A stretch of DNA of 53,229 nt from an uncultured Muribaculaceae bacterium (GTDB lineage: Bacteria; Bacteroidota; Bacteroidia; Bacteroidales; Muribaculaceae), in assembly GCA_949742535.1 (NCBI GenBank), contig CATJQX010000164.1, positions 1-53,229 of the forward strand, read 5' to 3'. Position 1 is the stretch's first letter, and each line of letters starts with the position of its first letter. The position numbers were made by a program, and so were the translations under genes. The notes beneath the pieces are model-generated. The model worked only from the letters and a program-made list of their open reading frames with translations. It was not told where the DNA came from and searched no databases. This document shows, in pieces, positions 18,509-26,084 of the stretch.

Positions 18509-19129
18509 TCAATTTTTGGCGCGTCGCAAGCGTCCATCAATATAATCGGTCAAAAGGCCGATTGCGACAGCATTTGTTCCTCCTTGTGGTATTATGAGAT
18601 CGGCGAATCGTTTTGATGGTTCTATGTAGAGGCAGTGCATGGGTTTTAATACATCCTCATATCTGTCAATAACCATTTGCGGCGTACGCCCACGTTCTAT
18701 GCAATCTCTGGCAATAACTCGGATGAGTCTGTCGTCAGCGTCAGCATCAACGAAACACTTTACATCCATCATCTCTCTGAGGACAGGATCTGTAAGAACC
18801 AAGATGCCTTCTACAATGACTACATCACGAGGCTCAACATGTATGGTTTCTTTCTGTCTGGTGCATGTGAGATAAGAATATGTTGGCATTTCAATCGATT
18901 CTCCGGCCTTGAGTTTCTTGAGATGTTCTACAAGCAATGTCCATTCAATGGCTGCCGGTTCATCGAAATTGATTTTACTCCTGTCTTCAGGCGGTATATG
19001 TGACGAATCTTTATAATATGAATCCTGAGGAATAACTCCAACTTCTCCTGCAGGAAACGATGAAATGATTTTATTTACAACGGTTGTTTTACCAGAACCA
19101 GTGCCTCCAGCGATTCCTATTATAAGCAT
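18509..19129 (-). CDS. udk: Uridine kinase
   Basis: 206-aa P-loop kinase that phosphorylates uridine and cytidine in pyrimidine salvage. P-loop GGTGSGKTT lies at residues 8-16 directly after the start MLIIGIA; further motifs are [16 protein letters not shown], and the lid/ribose region [16 protein letters not shown]. Length is normal. It is the first gene of a udk-lptB pair. Confidence 0.94.
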   Translation of the reverse strand: MLIIGIAGGTGSGKTTVVNKIISSFPAGEVGVIPQDSYYKDSSHIPPEDRSKINFDEPAAIEWTLLVEHLKKLKAGESIEMPTYSYLTCTRQKETIHVEPRDVVIVEGILVLTDPVLREMMDVKCFVDADADDRLIRVIARDCIERGRTPQMVIDRYEDVLKPMHCLYIEPSKRFADLIIPQGGTNAVAIGLLTDYIDGRLRRAKN

Positions 19130-19182
19130 ATTATTTTTCAGTTAATTAAACCCTACAAATAAGTAGATAGTTTTCTTTGGTA

Positions 19183-19190
19183 CGAAATTA
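19183..19190 (-). promoter_or_regulatory. Possible -7 element for udk
   Basis: TAATTTCG on the minus strand, one mismatch from TAnnTTTG, 54 bp above the ATG. The same TTCG variant occurs at the tetR and dacB promoters. Confidence 0.35.
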
Positions 19191-19248
19191 CAAAAAAAAC
19201 TCTGATCATAAAATATATTCCAGACACTTTTTGGTCAGGAGTTTTTCT

Positions 19249-19881
19249 CTACTTGATACCATCGGGATAAAAGGATTGAAATGAATTGTCTGAATAAAAG
19301 ACTACGATATTTGTGATTTTTTTATTCCCGGATGTACGAATATTAACGTCAGATAATTGCAAATTTCCATCGACGGGATTTTCATTATCGTTAAGAGGGG
19401 GATTCCCGATAGTTTTTTTTGATATATTAGCTTGATCTACGGCTCTGTTGGTTTTTGGTGCCTGATCGGAAGGGGAGTGCTGAAATTCAAAATTAATCAA
19501 GGAATTTGCATCTTGTGTTCCTTTGGAATGACCGATTTCAGCAGAGGTAAAATAATCAGGTTCTGGAATGGAATGACGATTTACAGAATCTGTTGTGACC
19601 CCGTCCCCTGCAAGGATCGGATCGCTAACTGGAATTGATGACTCAGCAGCTATGTCTTGGGCGGAATTATTTATATCCCCCTCGCCAAACATCAGCCACA
19701 TAATTGATAGTGTTGGATAGGCCGAATGTATTTTACCGATCAATTCATCCGAGATTTTCTTATTTCTTCCGTTTAGAATTTGAGACATCGTCGGACGAGG
19801 AATTTGGCATGTATCTGCAAATTGTGAAATTGCTATACCATTTAAATTCATGAAGTATTTAAGCCTATCTACAATATCCAT
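19249..19881 (-). CDS. Helix-turn-helix (XRE/Cro-like) DNA-binding protein
   Basis: 210-aa protein whose N-terminal 60 residues form a Cro/CI-type helix-turn-helix domain (MDIVDRLKYFMNLNGIAISQ, then FADTCQIPRPTMSQILNGRN with the recognition helix about residues 29-37, then a stretch ending IMWLMFGEGD). Residues 70-185 are hydrophilic and low-complexity with no recognised domain; the C-terminus ITNIVVFYSDNSFQSFYPDG resembles a short conserved tail seen in other Bacteroidetes HTH proteins. No peptidase motif for LexA-type self-cleavage is visible. The promoter is bracketed by two inverted copies of an operator-like site, which strongly suggests autoregulation. No phage structural genes are nearby. 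Confidence 0.8.
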   Translation of the reverse strand: MDIVDRLKYFMNLNGIAISQFADTCQIPRPTMSQILNGRNKKISDELIGKIHSAYPTLSIMWLMFGEGDINNSAQDIAAESSIPVSDPILAGDGVTTDSVNRHSIPEPDYFTSAEIGHSKGTQDANSLINFEFQHSPSDQAPKTNRAVDQANISKKTIGNPPLNDNENPVDGNLQLSDVNIRTSGNKKITNIVVFYSDNSFQSFYPDGIK

Positions 19882-19899
19882 ATATAACCGTATTAATTC

Positions 19900-19913
19900 G
19901 CGGATGTAAATTT
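19900..19913. promoter_or_regulatory. Operator-like site, left copy
   Basis: GCGGATGTAAATTT, an inverted copy (13 of 14 identical) of the site at 19952-19965. The core resembles the palindrome TGTAAATTTACA. It lies just downstream of the predicted transcription start of the HTH gene. Confidence 0.5.
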
Positions 19914-19922
19914 ATGTGACTA

Positions 19923-19954
19923 CAAAAGTAATGATTAGTTTTGTGAATTGCAAA
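19923..19954 (-). promoter_or_regulatory. Promoter of the HTH gene
   Basis: On the minus strand, TTTG (-33; 19951-19954), 20 bp, then TACTTTTG (-7; 19923-19930): both elements and the spacing fit the Bacteroidetes consensus. It is one of the three best promoters in the window, with those at 9673-9705 and 32705-32735. Confidence 0.65.
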
Positions 19955-19965
19955 TTTACACCCGC
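19952..19965. promoter_or_regulatory. Operator-like site, right copy
   Basis: AAATTTACACCCGC, whose reverse complement GCGGGTGTAAATTT matches the left copy at 13 of 14 positions. With the preceding TGC it makes TGCAAATTTACA, a near-perfect palindrome that overlaps the -33 box of the HTH promoter. Confidence 0.5.
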
Positions 19966-20936
19966 AAAGGCGATCTGTAGAATTTACCGAGGGGAATACA
20001 ACGCTTCCAAAATGTAAATCAAGAGGGCGCGACTCACTCATGGGTATATGATTTAAGTATTAAACATGCACATGAGGTGTACGGCGTTATTTTATGCCGT
20101 ATCTGATTGTTATCGATTGGATATAGCTCTGTTTTATTCAGATTAGTTGTTGTGTGAGGAAAAGTTAGATCTTCGGTTTATGTTTTTTAGGATTTGTTCT
20201 ATGGGCTACAACGTGTTACGCTTGATGTTAAATTTTGTTTTGTCTACCTCGGCTTAGGTATTTACGCTTGCACAGAGACGCTACGTCTATTGTTTAAACG
20301 AGCCTGTTTTTGTAAACCTGGCGTTTTATTAGGTTTATGCCAATTTACATCTCATTACTGCACATGGCTCCTTGCCCGATCTGATGGGGCATATACGAAC
20401 GGAGAAGTCCGTATATCTATATAAACGCCCATCAATCTATTGTTACTTGCTAATTAAGAGTGATTAACGCTAATTTTGATTTGTTGATCAATCCTGTTAT
20501 AGGTGCAGGAATAGTTATTAGTGTGATCTCAGTCTAAAAGTAATACAATAACAGACAGCGCATTTGTATTTGTAAACCAACAAAACAGGAAAGAAACCAT
20601 CTAATTTGAGTGGTGTGTCCAATGCCGCAGGATTAAATATGCCTATATTATCGTGTTAAAGATGGTTGGCTATATCCTCACGTTGTATCAGACATTTCAT
20701 TAATCAAGGATATGAGATTACAAGCCCGATTATATGAAAATATTATGTCAAATAAAACTTCAATAACCCCTATCGGATATTCAAACCTCCCCTCTTTGAA
20801 TTGTGATATAATGTAGATTATGTAAAATAATATGCGAATTAGGAGAACTACTGCCCTGCAAAACATTAGCGTCAATTGTTTCGTAAGCATGATATATAAC
20901 ATCAATACATTAGCGTAATTATTTGGAGGAATTTAC
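19966..20936. other. AT-rich interval of about 970 bp without a convincing gene
   Basis: No recognisable protein or known RNA. Several local hairpins are visible: TACGGC/GCCGTA at 20078-20099, ACCT/AGGT at 20246-20259, AGACG-CTA-CGTCT at 20276-20288, AAACCT/AGGTTT at about 20313-20336, and ATATACG/CGTATAT nested within GATGGG/CCCATC at about 20383-20432. A promoter-like element lies at 20447-20478. Short open frames exist (for example 20194-20424 on plus and 20678-20905 on minus) but look like chance. It could hold a small RNA or remnants of lost genes. Confidence 0.4.
20447..20478 (+). promoter_or_regulatory. Orphan promoter-like element
   Basis: TTG (20447-20449), 21 bp, then TAATTTTG (20471-20478), matching the Bacteroidetes -33/-7 pattern except for one base in the -33 box. 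Nothing obviously coding follows for 500 bp, so it could drive a non-coding transcript. Confidence 0.35.
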
Positions 20937-20944
20937 TATCTTTG
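20937..20944 (+). promoter_or_regulatory. Promoter -7 element for the threonine synthase-like gene
   Basis: TATCTTTG, perfect TAnnTTTG, 52 bp above the ATG at 20997. No -33 box at standard spacing. Confidence 0.45.
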
Positions 20945-20996
20945 CTTTAAAATTAATGGCCACACAACAGAGTCCAGCCTCTGACGACAAAGAAAG

Positions 20997-22205
20997 ATGT
21001 TACATAGTACGAATAATCGGTCTTTAAAGGTTTCCTTGACACAGAGCCTTGTTGGATATATGCCAGATGGCGGATTGTGTGTACCGGATAGCTTGCCCCG
21101 AATTCCACAGGCTTTTTTCAATAATATTGCAGAAATGTCTTTACAAGAAATAGCGTTTGTTGTACTGAAGATGTTTTTATGTGATATTTTTTCACCGGAA
21201 GCTATAAAAAAGATTGTAAACGAGGTGTTCTCTACGGATATTTCAGTAAATAAAGACACGAAAAATCGTTTTGTAATAGAGATATTAAAGAATATATCTG
21301 GTAAAAACATTGGAGGACATTTCCTTTCTGCTTTAATAGATCATTTGAAAGAAAGTGAAAATATCAGCTATAATATCATAACTGTGGTAGATCGCAATGG
21401 TGTAGATACGACAACTGGTGATTGTATGACATGCGGTAATCAATGTGTGTTGTTCCCTGATGGAGAATTCTCATCGGAACAAATAACGCAGATAGCGGCA
21501 TCAAATATATCTGCTGTAGAAATAGATGGCTCGCTATACGATTGTCAATCACTGGTAAAAGATTTTCTTATGTCAGCGTCAGCAACCAATTGTTCCGATA
21601 CAGTCTGGATCTCCGGAAATTCAATATCTTTTGTGATAGGTCTCCCCTACATCGTATGTTGTTTCCATGCATATGCCCGTGCTATGGAAACAGAAACTGT
21701 TGGTGAAGATATGGCTATAGTTATGTTGGTATCTGATCTGGAGAGTTTATATATGTCTCTTATTGCGAAAAAAATGGGTCTGCCAATCAGTAAAGTTTAT
21801 GTAACGGAAACTGTGTCTAATTCATTAAATCTTCGCGGTCAGACGTCGGGGATGACAATTGGGACAATAGAAAATTTATGGGATTCAGGTTGTGTCGCTA
21901 AAATAAATGATTTATATTGCGGAGACTTAAAGAAACTCCAGAACGATATTGAGTGTTATTATAGCGATATAGGGTCTTCGGATTCTGAAAAATATAGATC
22001 CATATACGACACCACATATATAACTCAGGGGGCTGCAGAGACAAAAAGTGTGGAAATAATGATCACAAATGATGTCCCTAACGCGGTAAAAGAATCCCCT
22101 GCATTTTTAGATGAGCGATGCCTAAATCAGAATATAGGATCTCATCGTAACATAATAAAAATCCCTCCTTCTCTATCCGCACTTATGAGAGTGCTTAATA
22201 TCTGA
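20997..22205 (+). CDS. Divergent threonine synthase-like protein, probable pseudoenzyme
   Basis: 402-aa protein that aligns by eye with threonine synthase (ThrC) from end to end: MPDGGLCVPDSLP (residues 22-34), RFVIEIL (91-97), VLFPDGEFSSEQ (151-162), YDCQSLVKDF (181-190), SGNSISF (206-212), SLIAKKMGLP (254-263) and C-terminal IPPSLSALMRVL. ThrC is a PLP enzyme turning phosphohomoserine into threonine. Here the PLP-lysine region is changed from the family's LAFKD to SGKNIGG (a lysine, Lys103, may persist), the phosphate-binding SGDTG motif is replaced (DRNGVDTTTGD, 132-142), and the second loop PSGNFGD is replaced by VSDLES (245-250). The frame is intact but very AT-rich. Normal threonine synthesis is therefore unlikely. 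It is followed closely by a small conserved-looking gene. Confidence 0.7.
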   Translation: MLHSTNNRSLKVSLTQSLVGYMPDGGLCVPDSLPRIPQAFFNNIAEMSLQEIAFVVLKMFLCDIFSPEAIKKIVNEVFSTDISVNKDTKNRFVIEILKNISGKNIGGHFLSALIDHLKESENISYNIITVVDRNGVDTTTGDCMTCGNQCVLFPDGEFSSEQITQIAASNISAVEIDGSLYDCQSLVKDFLMSASATNCSDTVWISGNSISFVIGLPYIVCCFHAYARAMETETVGEDMAIVMLVSDLESLYMSLIAKKMGLPISKVYVTETVSNSLNLRGQTSGMTIGTIENLWDSGCVAKINDLYCGDLKKLQNDIECYYSDIGSSDSEKYRSIYDTTYITQGAAETKSVEIMITNDVPNAVKESPAFLDERCLNQNIGSHRNIIKIPPSLSALMRVLNI

Positions 22206-22224
22206 TCCATCAAAAATTTATATT

Positions 22225-22587
22225 ATGGCAAATAAAAGAAGTTTAAAAAAATTAGTTAACCATGTATGCGTGGACATTGCTACAGAATGTCTGATTGCAT
22301 CTGAATATGTAAAAGGTGTAGATGCATCCAAAATGGATGCTATCATCACCAAGGTTGCAGATCTACAGACAAGCGCGCTTGCAAATATATCTTTTGCTTT
22401 TGACAAAATTCCATCGGAATTCGCGAATCTCCAGGAATACAATAAAGCGAGAAATGTATATTTCCGGAAAGCATACAAGTCTTTCACTGAGAAATTCTAC
22501 GAGAAAGTGAATGAGATTGTAAAAGATATGAACCAGGCTCTCCCTGAAGAAGTCAAAGCTGCCAATAAAAAAGCAGTAAAATCCTGA
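22225..22587 (+). CDS. Hypothetical helical protein (120 aa)
   Basis: 120 residues, basic and predicted all-helical, without signal peptide or membrane segment. It starts MANKRSLKKLVNHVCVDIA and contains AECLIASEYVKG-like and YNKARNVYFRKAYKSFTEKF segments. Similar short proteins occur in Bacteroidales as far as I recall, but I cannot give a family or function. It begins 19 bp after the threonine synthase-like gene with no promoter in between, so the two are probably co-transcribed, and a strong terminator follows 10 bp after its stop. Confidence 0.7.
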   Translation: MANKRSLKKLVNHVCVDIATECLIASEYVKGVDASKMDAIITKVADLQTSALANISFAFDKIPSEFANLQEYNKARNVYFRKAYKSFTEKFYEKVNEIVKDMNQALPEEVKAANKKAVKS

Positions 22588-22597
22588 TCTGCAGAGT

Positions 22598-22640
22598 AAT
22601 CAACCACTCCCCTTTTATGTTTTTATCGGAGTGGTTGATT
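22598..22640 (+). terminator. Terminator after the 120-aa gene
   Basis: Perfect 13-bp stem AATCAACCACTCC / GGAGTGGTTGATT around a 17-nt T-rich loop, followed by AAATTTATAT. It closes the threonine synthase-like operon and lies just 13 bp before the next start codon. Confidence 0.65.
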
Positions 22641-22653
22641 AAATTTATATATT

Positions 22654-23202
22654 ATGAATATATCAGGCTTCATCTTAAAATTATTCGGTTGGAAGGTAGA
22701 TATTACAGTTCCAGACTTTCCCAAATGTATTATTTGTGTAGCGCCTCACACATCGAACTGGGACTTCATATTAGGAGAACTGGCAATCAGATCTGTAGGA
22801 AGAAAAGCGGGGTTTTTAATGAAATCGTCATGGTTCTTTTTCCCGTTAGGGTATTTTTTTCGTGCGATCGGTGGGATTCCTGTTGAACGGAACAAAAAGA
22901 AAACATCCCTGGTTGAAAATCTTGTACGAAGATTCAATGCAGATCACCGCCTTGTAATTGCTATTACCCCAGAAGGTACCAGAGGCCGTGTTGCTGAATG
23001 GCATACAGGTTTTCTACGTATCGCATATGAGGCGAATGTTCCAGTGGCTTTGGGCGCAATAGATGCGCCATCCAAACATATTACTGTGACGGAAGTTTTT
23101 GAACCGACAGGAGATTTGCAATCAGATTTGGTTGCAATAAAGACGTATTATCGTAATTATGTTGGAATCCGACCGGATAAATTTACGACCGGATTAAATT
23201 AA
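22654..23202 (+). CDS. PlsC-type acyltransferase
   Basis: 182-aa member of the 1-acyl-glycerol-3-phosphate acyltransferase superfamily. The catalytic H-x4-D motif is present as APHTSNWDF (about residues 30-38), the acceptor-binding motif as FFRAIGGIPVERNKK, and the third motif as ITPEGTRGR. It is shorter than typical PlsC (about 240 aa) and lacks an obvious N-terminal membrane anchor, like the small acyltransferases common in Bacteroidetes whose acceptor is unknown. It lies 10 bp upstream of the nitrilase-type gene, probably co-transcribed. Confidence 0.85.
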   Translation: MNISGFILKLFGWKVDITVPDFPKCIICVAPHTSNWDFILGELAIRSVGRKAGFLMKSSWFFFPLGYFFRAIGGIPVERNKKKTSLVENLVRRFNADHRLVIAITPEGTRGRVAEWHTGFLRIAYEANVPVALGAIDAPSKHITVTEVFEPTGDLQSDLVAIKTYYRNYVGIRPDKFTTGLN

Positions 23203-23212
23203 AACATCAAAA

Positions 23213-24010
23213 ATGTCTTTTAATACGAATATTAAAATCGCCATATTGCCTCTCGATATAGTTTGGTGCGACTATGAGGCCAATATACAATCGATAGACA
23301 AAATATTGTCTTCATTGCATCCGGATACTGATATACTTGTGTTACCTGAACTGTTCTGTTCAGGTTTCGTTCAGGACACATTGCTGATAGAGCGGTTGGC
23401 ATCCCAATATGATGCGGCTATTGCGGCTATTCATAATTGGAGTGAACAATATAATATCGCAATTGCAGGAAGTCTACTGGCAAAAGAGGGTGAAAATATT
23501 TATAACAGAGGTTTTATTGTGGAACCATCGGGAGAAGAGACTTTTTATGACAAACGACATCTGTTTTGCCTGAGTCCAGAAGCACATCTGTTCTCAAGAG
23601 GGACAAGCATTCCTCCTGTTATTCGTTTCCGGGGATGGAATATTTCCTTAATAATCTGCTACGATCTTAGATTTCCGGTCTGGTGTAGAAACAGATCCAA
23701 TTCCTATGATATATTACTTGTCCCGGCTAATTGGCCGTCGAGCCGGCAATATGCTTGGGAGCATCTGATGATAGCGCGTGCAATAGAAAACCAATGTCTT
23801 GTAGTCGGGGCAAATCGTTCTGGATCGGATGACTATGGCGTATATGACAATTTAAGCTTTATTTTTGATGCATCCGGGCATAAAATATCCACTGGCAGCC
23901 AAGAGGGAGGATTGGTATATGCCGAATATTCACAGGATGAACTTTACAAAATGAGGAAAAGATTGCCGGTCGCTAATGATTCTGATAGATTCAATATTAA
24001 TATAGATTAA
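23213..24010 (+). CDS. Nitrilase-family amidohydrolase (omega-amidase-like)
   Basis: 265-aa cytosolic carbon-nitrogen hydrolase. The catalytic triad is visible: Glu46 (LVLPELFCSGF), Lys114 (FYDKRHLF) and Cys149 (LIICYDLRFPVWCRN). The sequence pattern, including the DLRFPVWCRN segment, most resembles YafV/Nit2-type omega-amidases that hydrolyse alpha-ketoglutaramate, but the substrate is inferred. Its stop codon overlaps the stop of coaE on the other strand (24007-24010). Confidence 0.88.
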   Translation: MSFNTNIKIAILPLDIVWCDYEANIQSIDKILSSLHPDTDILVLPELFCSGFVQDTLLIERLASQYDAAIAAIHNWSEQYNIAIAGSLLAKEGENIYNRGFIVEPSGEETFYDKRHLFCLSPEAHLFSRGTSIPPVIRFRGWNISLIICYDLRFPVWCRNRSNSYDILLVPANWPSSRQYAWEHLMIARAIENQCLVVGANRSGSDDYGVYDNLSFIFDASGHKISTGSQEGGLVYAEYSQDELYKMRKRLPVANDSDRFNINID

Positions 24011-24636
24011 ATCAATTTCATTATTTGCGGCAATAGTGCGTGGCAATTATCATTATCTATTATAATGCACTTGCCATTACATACGGCAGTTTCAAGCATC
24101 CTGTATTCCGTTCTTTGGCTATTGATTCTTTCTATAATTTTATGTCGCGGAACTGTATCACGTGAAGTAGCCCGCAATATTCTAAGCTCTTCCGGCGCTT
24201 TTATGTACCATATGCCATCAACAATAGCATCAAGTCCTGAGGTATAAAGTATCGCTGTTTCAACAAACGCTATGCGTTTGTGATGCCGTTTTATGTTCCA
24301 ATGCCACCACTGTTGGATATCAAGTTTTACCGCTTCGTGGACAAGACTATTTAGTATCGCCAATTTTTCTGCATCATTGAATACGATATCTGACAATACC
24401 TGCTTATTTATTCTTGCAGTTCTCCAGTCTCTGTTACGGCATTCGACAGCGTTTTCCGCAATTTCTTCGAAAATACGTCTTTTTATATAATCGCTCTCAG
24501 ACATTAAAATTTTTGCTTGTGAGTCGCAATCATACACATCATAACCGAGCACACGTAAAATACGGCTGACAATAGATTTCCCACTTCCGATTCCTCCTAC
24601 CAACGCTATAAGTTGTGTGTGGTCTAAGTCCTGCAT
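24007..24636 (-). CDS. coaE: Dephospho-CoA kinase
   Basis: 209-aa P-loop kinase for the last step of coenzyme A synthesis. P-loop GGIGSGKS follows the first strand (IALVGGIGSGKSIVSR); the CoA-binding region includes YDCDSQAKILM and the lid has LRILRATSRD. The ATG at 24636 is preferred to a TTG two codons upstream. It ends a tandem nusB-yajC-ybbR-coaE run, an order I recall from other Bacteroidales. It overlaps the convergent nitrilase-type gene by 4 bp. Confidence 0.93.
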   Translation of the reverse strand: MQDLDHTQLIALVGGIGSGKSIVSRILRVLGYDVYDCDSQAKILMSESDYIKRRIFEEIAENAVECRNRDWRTARINKQVLSDIVFNDAEKLAILNSLVHEAVKLDIQQWWHWNIKRHHKRIAFVETAILYTSGLDAIVDGIWYIKAPEELRILRATSRDTVPRHKIIERINSQRTEYRMLETAVCNGKCIIIDNDNCHALLPQIMKLI

Positions 24637-24660
24637 CTTCAATAAAATGTTTTCCTCTGA

Positions 24661-25671
24661 TCAATCGATACGTTCTATAACATATTCCACATGATCTGGA
24701 GATAATGATGGATTTCTAAAATAAGCTGGCAGTTTAGATAGGGAGATATACAACGATGTTTCGTTGGTATGTATATCATTGTAATCTACAGTGGCACGGA
24801 TATGTGCATTTCCCATATTATACATACTTTTGGGAATGAGATACGAGACCTCTGTGATGGATGGGAAAGTTACAATTTTCTGTCCCATGGGAACATTTAT
24901 AACTTCAACCGGCACAGATTGCTTTTTTGCAACAAGAGGTTCTATGGGGAACTTTACAGAAATAGTGGAAGGAACTGCACGCATACCTCCAGGGACATCC
25001 AGAATTGCCGTCACCTCTGTTGTATCTGTCAAATCGCCCAGTATGATCGGCTTCGTGGAAATGGAATGAATTTTATATCTGTCTGGAGAATTGGAAAACA
25101 ATAATATGGAATCAACTGATGCCAACGGATGGCCGCCATACGCATATTGAGGTTGTGTATGAATATCGCAATCAATTGACACCGCAACTTTTATTGCAGG
25201 ATTTGTTGTATAGGCGAATTTAAGTGAATCGGGCTTGATTGAGACTATAGAGGCGGCTGTTCCGAAAACGCCTCTCAATGCAGAATTTAATTGTGCGCCA
25301 CTGAATATCAGAATACTGTCTGATGTGTTTTTGAAATCATCATATCTTAACTTTATGGTAGGAGCATTGCCCCACTCATAGCGTATCAGTGAAGATCCTT
25401 TGTCTTTTACAGTAACGTTCAATGACGGATCGTATCCTGATAACAATGTCAGATCTTCCGGGAACCCGTCAAGGACAATAGGAATGTGATAATCTTTTTG
25501 TATATCGTCATTAAGGGCCAATAAGAACCAAAAAACAGTCGATATCGCTAAAAAGATAAAAAAAGTGAGGATGTTGCGCCCCTTGCTGGTGCGCAACCCC
25601 TCTTTGAGATTATAATATATATTCCTTGCCTTCAAGAATATAATTATGTATGAAAAAGAGCATTGTGCCAA
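24661..25671 (-). CDS. YbbR-like (CdaR-type) membrane protein
   Basis: 336-aa protein with a single N-terminal transmembrane helix (ILTFFIFLAISTVFWFLLAL) and a large extracytoplasmic part with repeated YbbR-like beta domains (for example DYHIPIVLDGFPEDLTLL, QKIVTFPSITEVSYLIP). In Firmicutes YbbR/CdaR regulates a diadenylate cyclase; no such gene is nearby here, so that role is not assumed. There is no ATG start: TTG codons at 25671 (TTG GCA, with GAGGT 5 bp upstream), 25635 and 25593 are candidates; the first has the best ribosome-binding sequence, the second the most family-like N-terminus. Part of the nusB-yajC-ybbR-coaE run. Confidence 0.85.
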   Translation of the reverse strand: MAQCSFSYIIIFLKARNIYYNLKEGLRTSKGRNILTFFIFLAISTVFWFLLALNDDIQKDYHIPIVLDGFPEDLTLLSGYDPSLNVTVKDKGSSLIRYEWGNAPTIKLRYDDFKNTSDSILIFSGAQLNSALRGVFGTAASIVSIKPDSLKFAYTTNPAIKVAVSIDCDIHTQPQYAYGGHPLASVDSILLFSNSPDRYKIHSISTKPIILGDLTDTTEVTAILDVPGGMRAVPSTISVKFPIEPLVAKKQSVPVEVINVPMGQKIVTFPSITEVSYLIPKSMYNMGNAHIRATVDYNDIHTNETSLYISLSKLPAYFRNPSLSPDHVEYVIERID

Positions 25672-25697
25672 TACCTCACAATGTCTTTAATTCTTTG

Positions 25698-26030
25698 TTA
25701 TGATTTCTTTGCCTCTGTCTCGTTCTGGGCATCAGCAGCATTGGGATAGATAGAACCTTTATCTACACGAATGCATACGCCATCAGCAACAGTGATAAGA
25801 AAAGAGTCTTGTCTGATTTCCTTTATTTTACCGTAAATACCGCCTGCTGTAATTACATTGTCGCCTTTGCTAAGACCTTCACGGAACTTTTTGATTTCTT
25901 TCTGCTTTTTCTGCTGAGGACGGATCATCATGAAATAGAAGATTGCAATCAGTATTACAATCATAAAAATACCCGAAAGTCCTCCTCCAGCCGGTGCGGC
26001 ATCTTGGAGAGCGATGAAGTTTTGTAACAT
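25698..26030 (-). CDS. yajC: Preprotein translocase subunit YajC
   Basis: 110-aa single-span membrane protein associated with SecDF. After a short Ala/Gly-rich N-terminus come the transmembrane helix IFMIVILIAIFYFMMIRPQQ and the YajC hallmark RPQQKKQKEIKKF, then SKGDNVITAGGIYGKI. It sits 54 bp downstream of nusB and 26 bp upstream of ybbR on the same strand. Confidence 0.95.
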   Translation of the reverse strand: MLQNFIALQDAAPAGGGLSGIFMIVILIAIFYFMMIRPQQKKQKEIKKFREGLSKGDNVITAGGIYGKIKEIRQDSFLITVADGVCIRVDKGSIYPNAADAQNETEAKKS

Positions 26031-26084
26031 GGATGTTGTTTTGAGATTTTATTTATTGGAATATTACTTTGTCAAATAATATTG

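Noticed and set aside
20194-20424. 76-codon frame on the plus strand in the gene-poor interval
   Set aside because: Cysteine- and leucine-rich, no family resemblance, and covers hairpins; more likely chance or a non-coding RNA region.
20150-20435. 6S RNA, RNase P RNA, tmRNA or SRP RNA in the gene-poor interval
   Set aside because: None of the conserved cores I know for these RNAs could be found, and no convincing long-range closing stem was seen; left as an unassigned region.
20678-20905. 75-codon hydrophobic frame on the minus strand
   Set aside because: Hydrophobicity follows from AT-rich sequence; no start context, no promoter element and no recognisable family.
19249-22640. Prophage or integrative element
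   Set aside because: A phage-type HTH gene and AT-rich DNA are present, but there is no integrase, no structural or replication gene and no attachment-site repeat.
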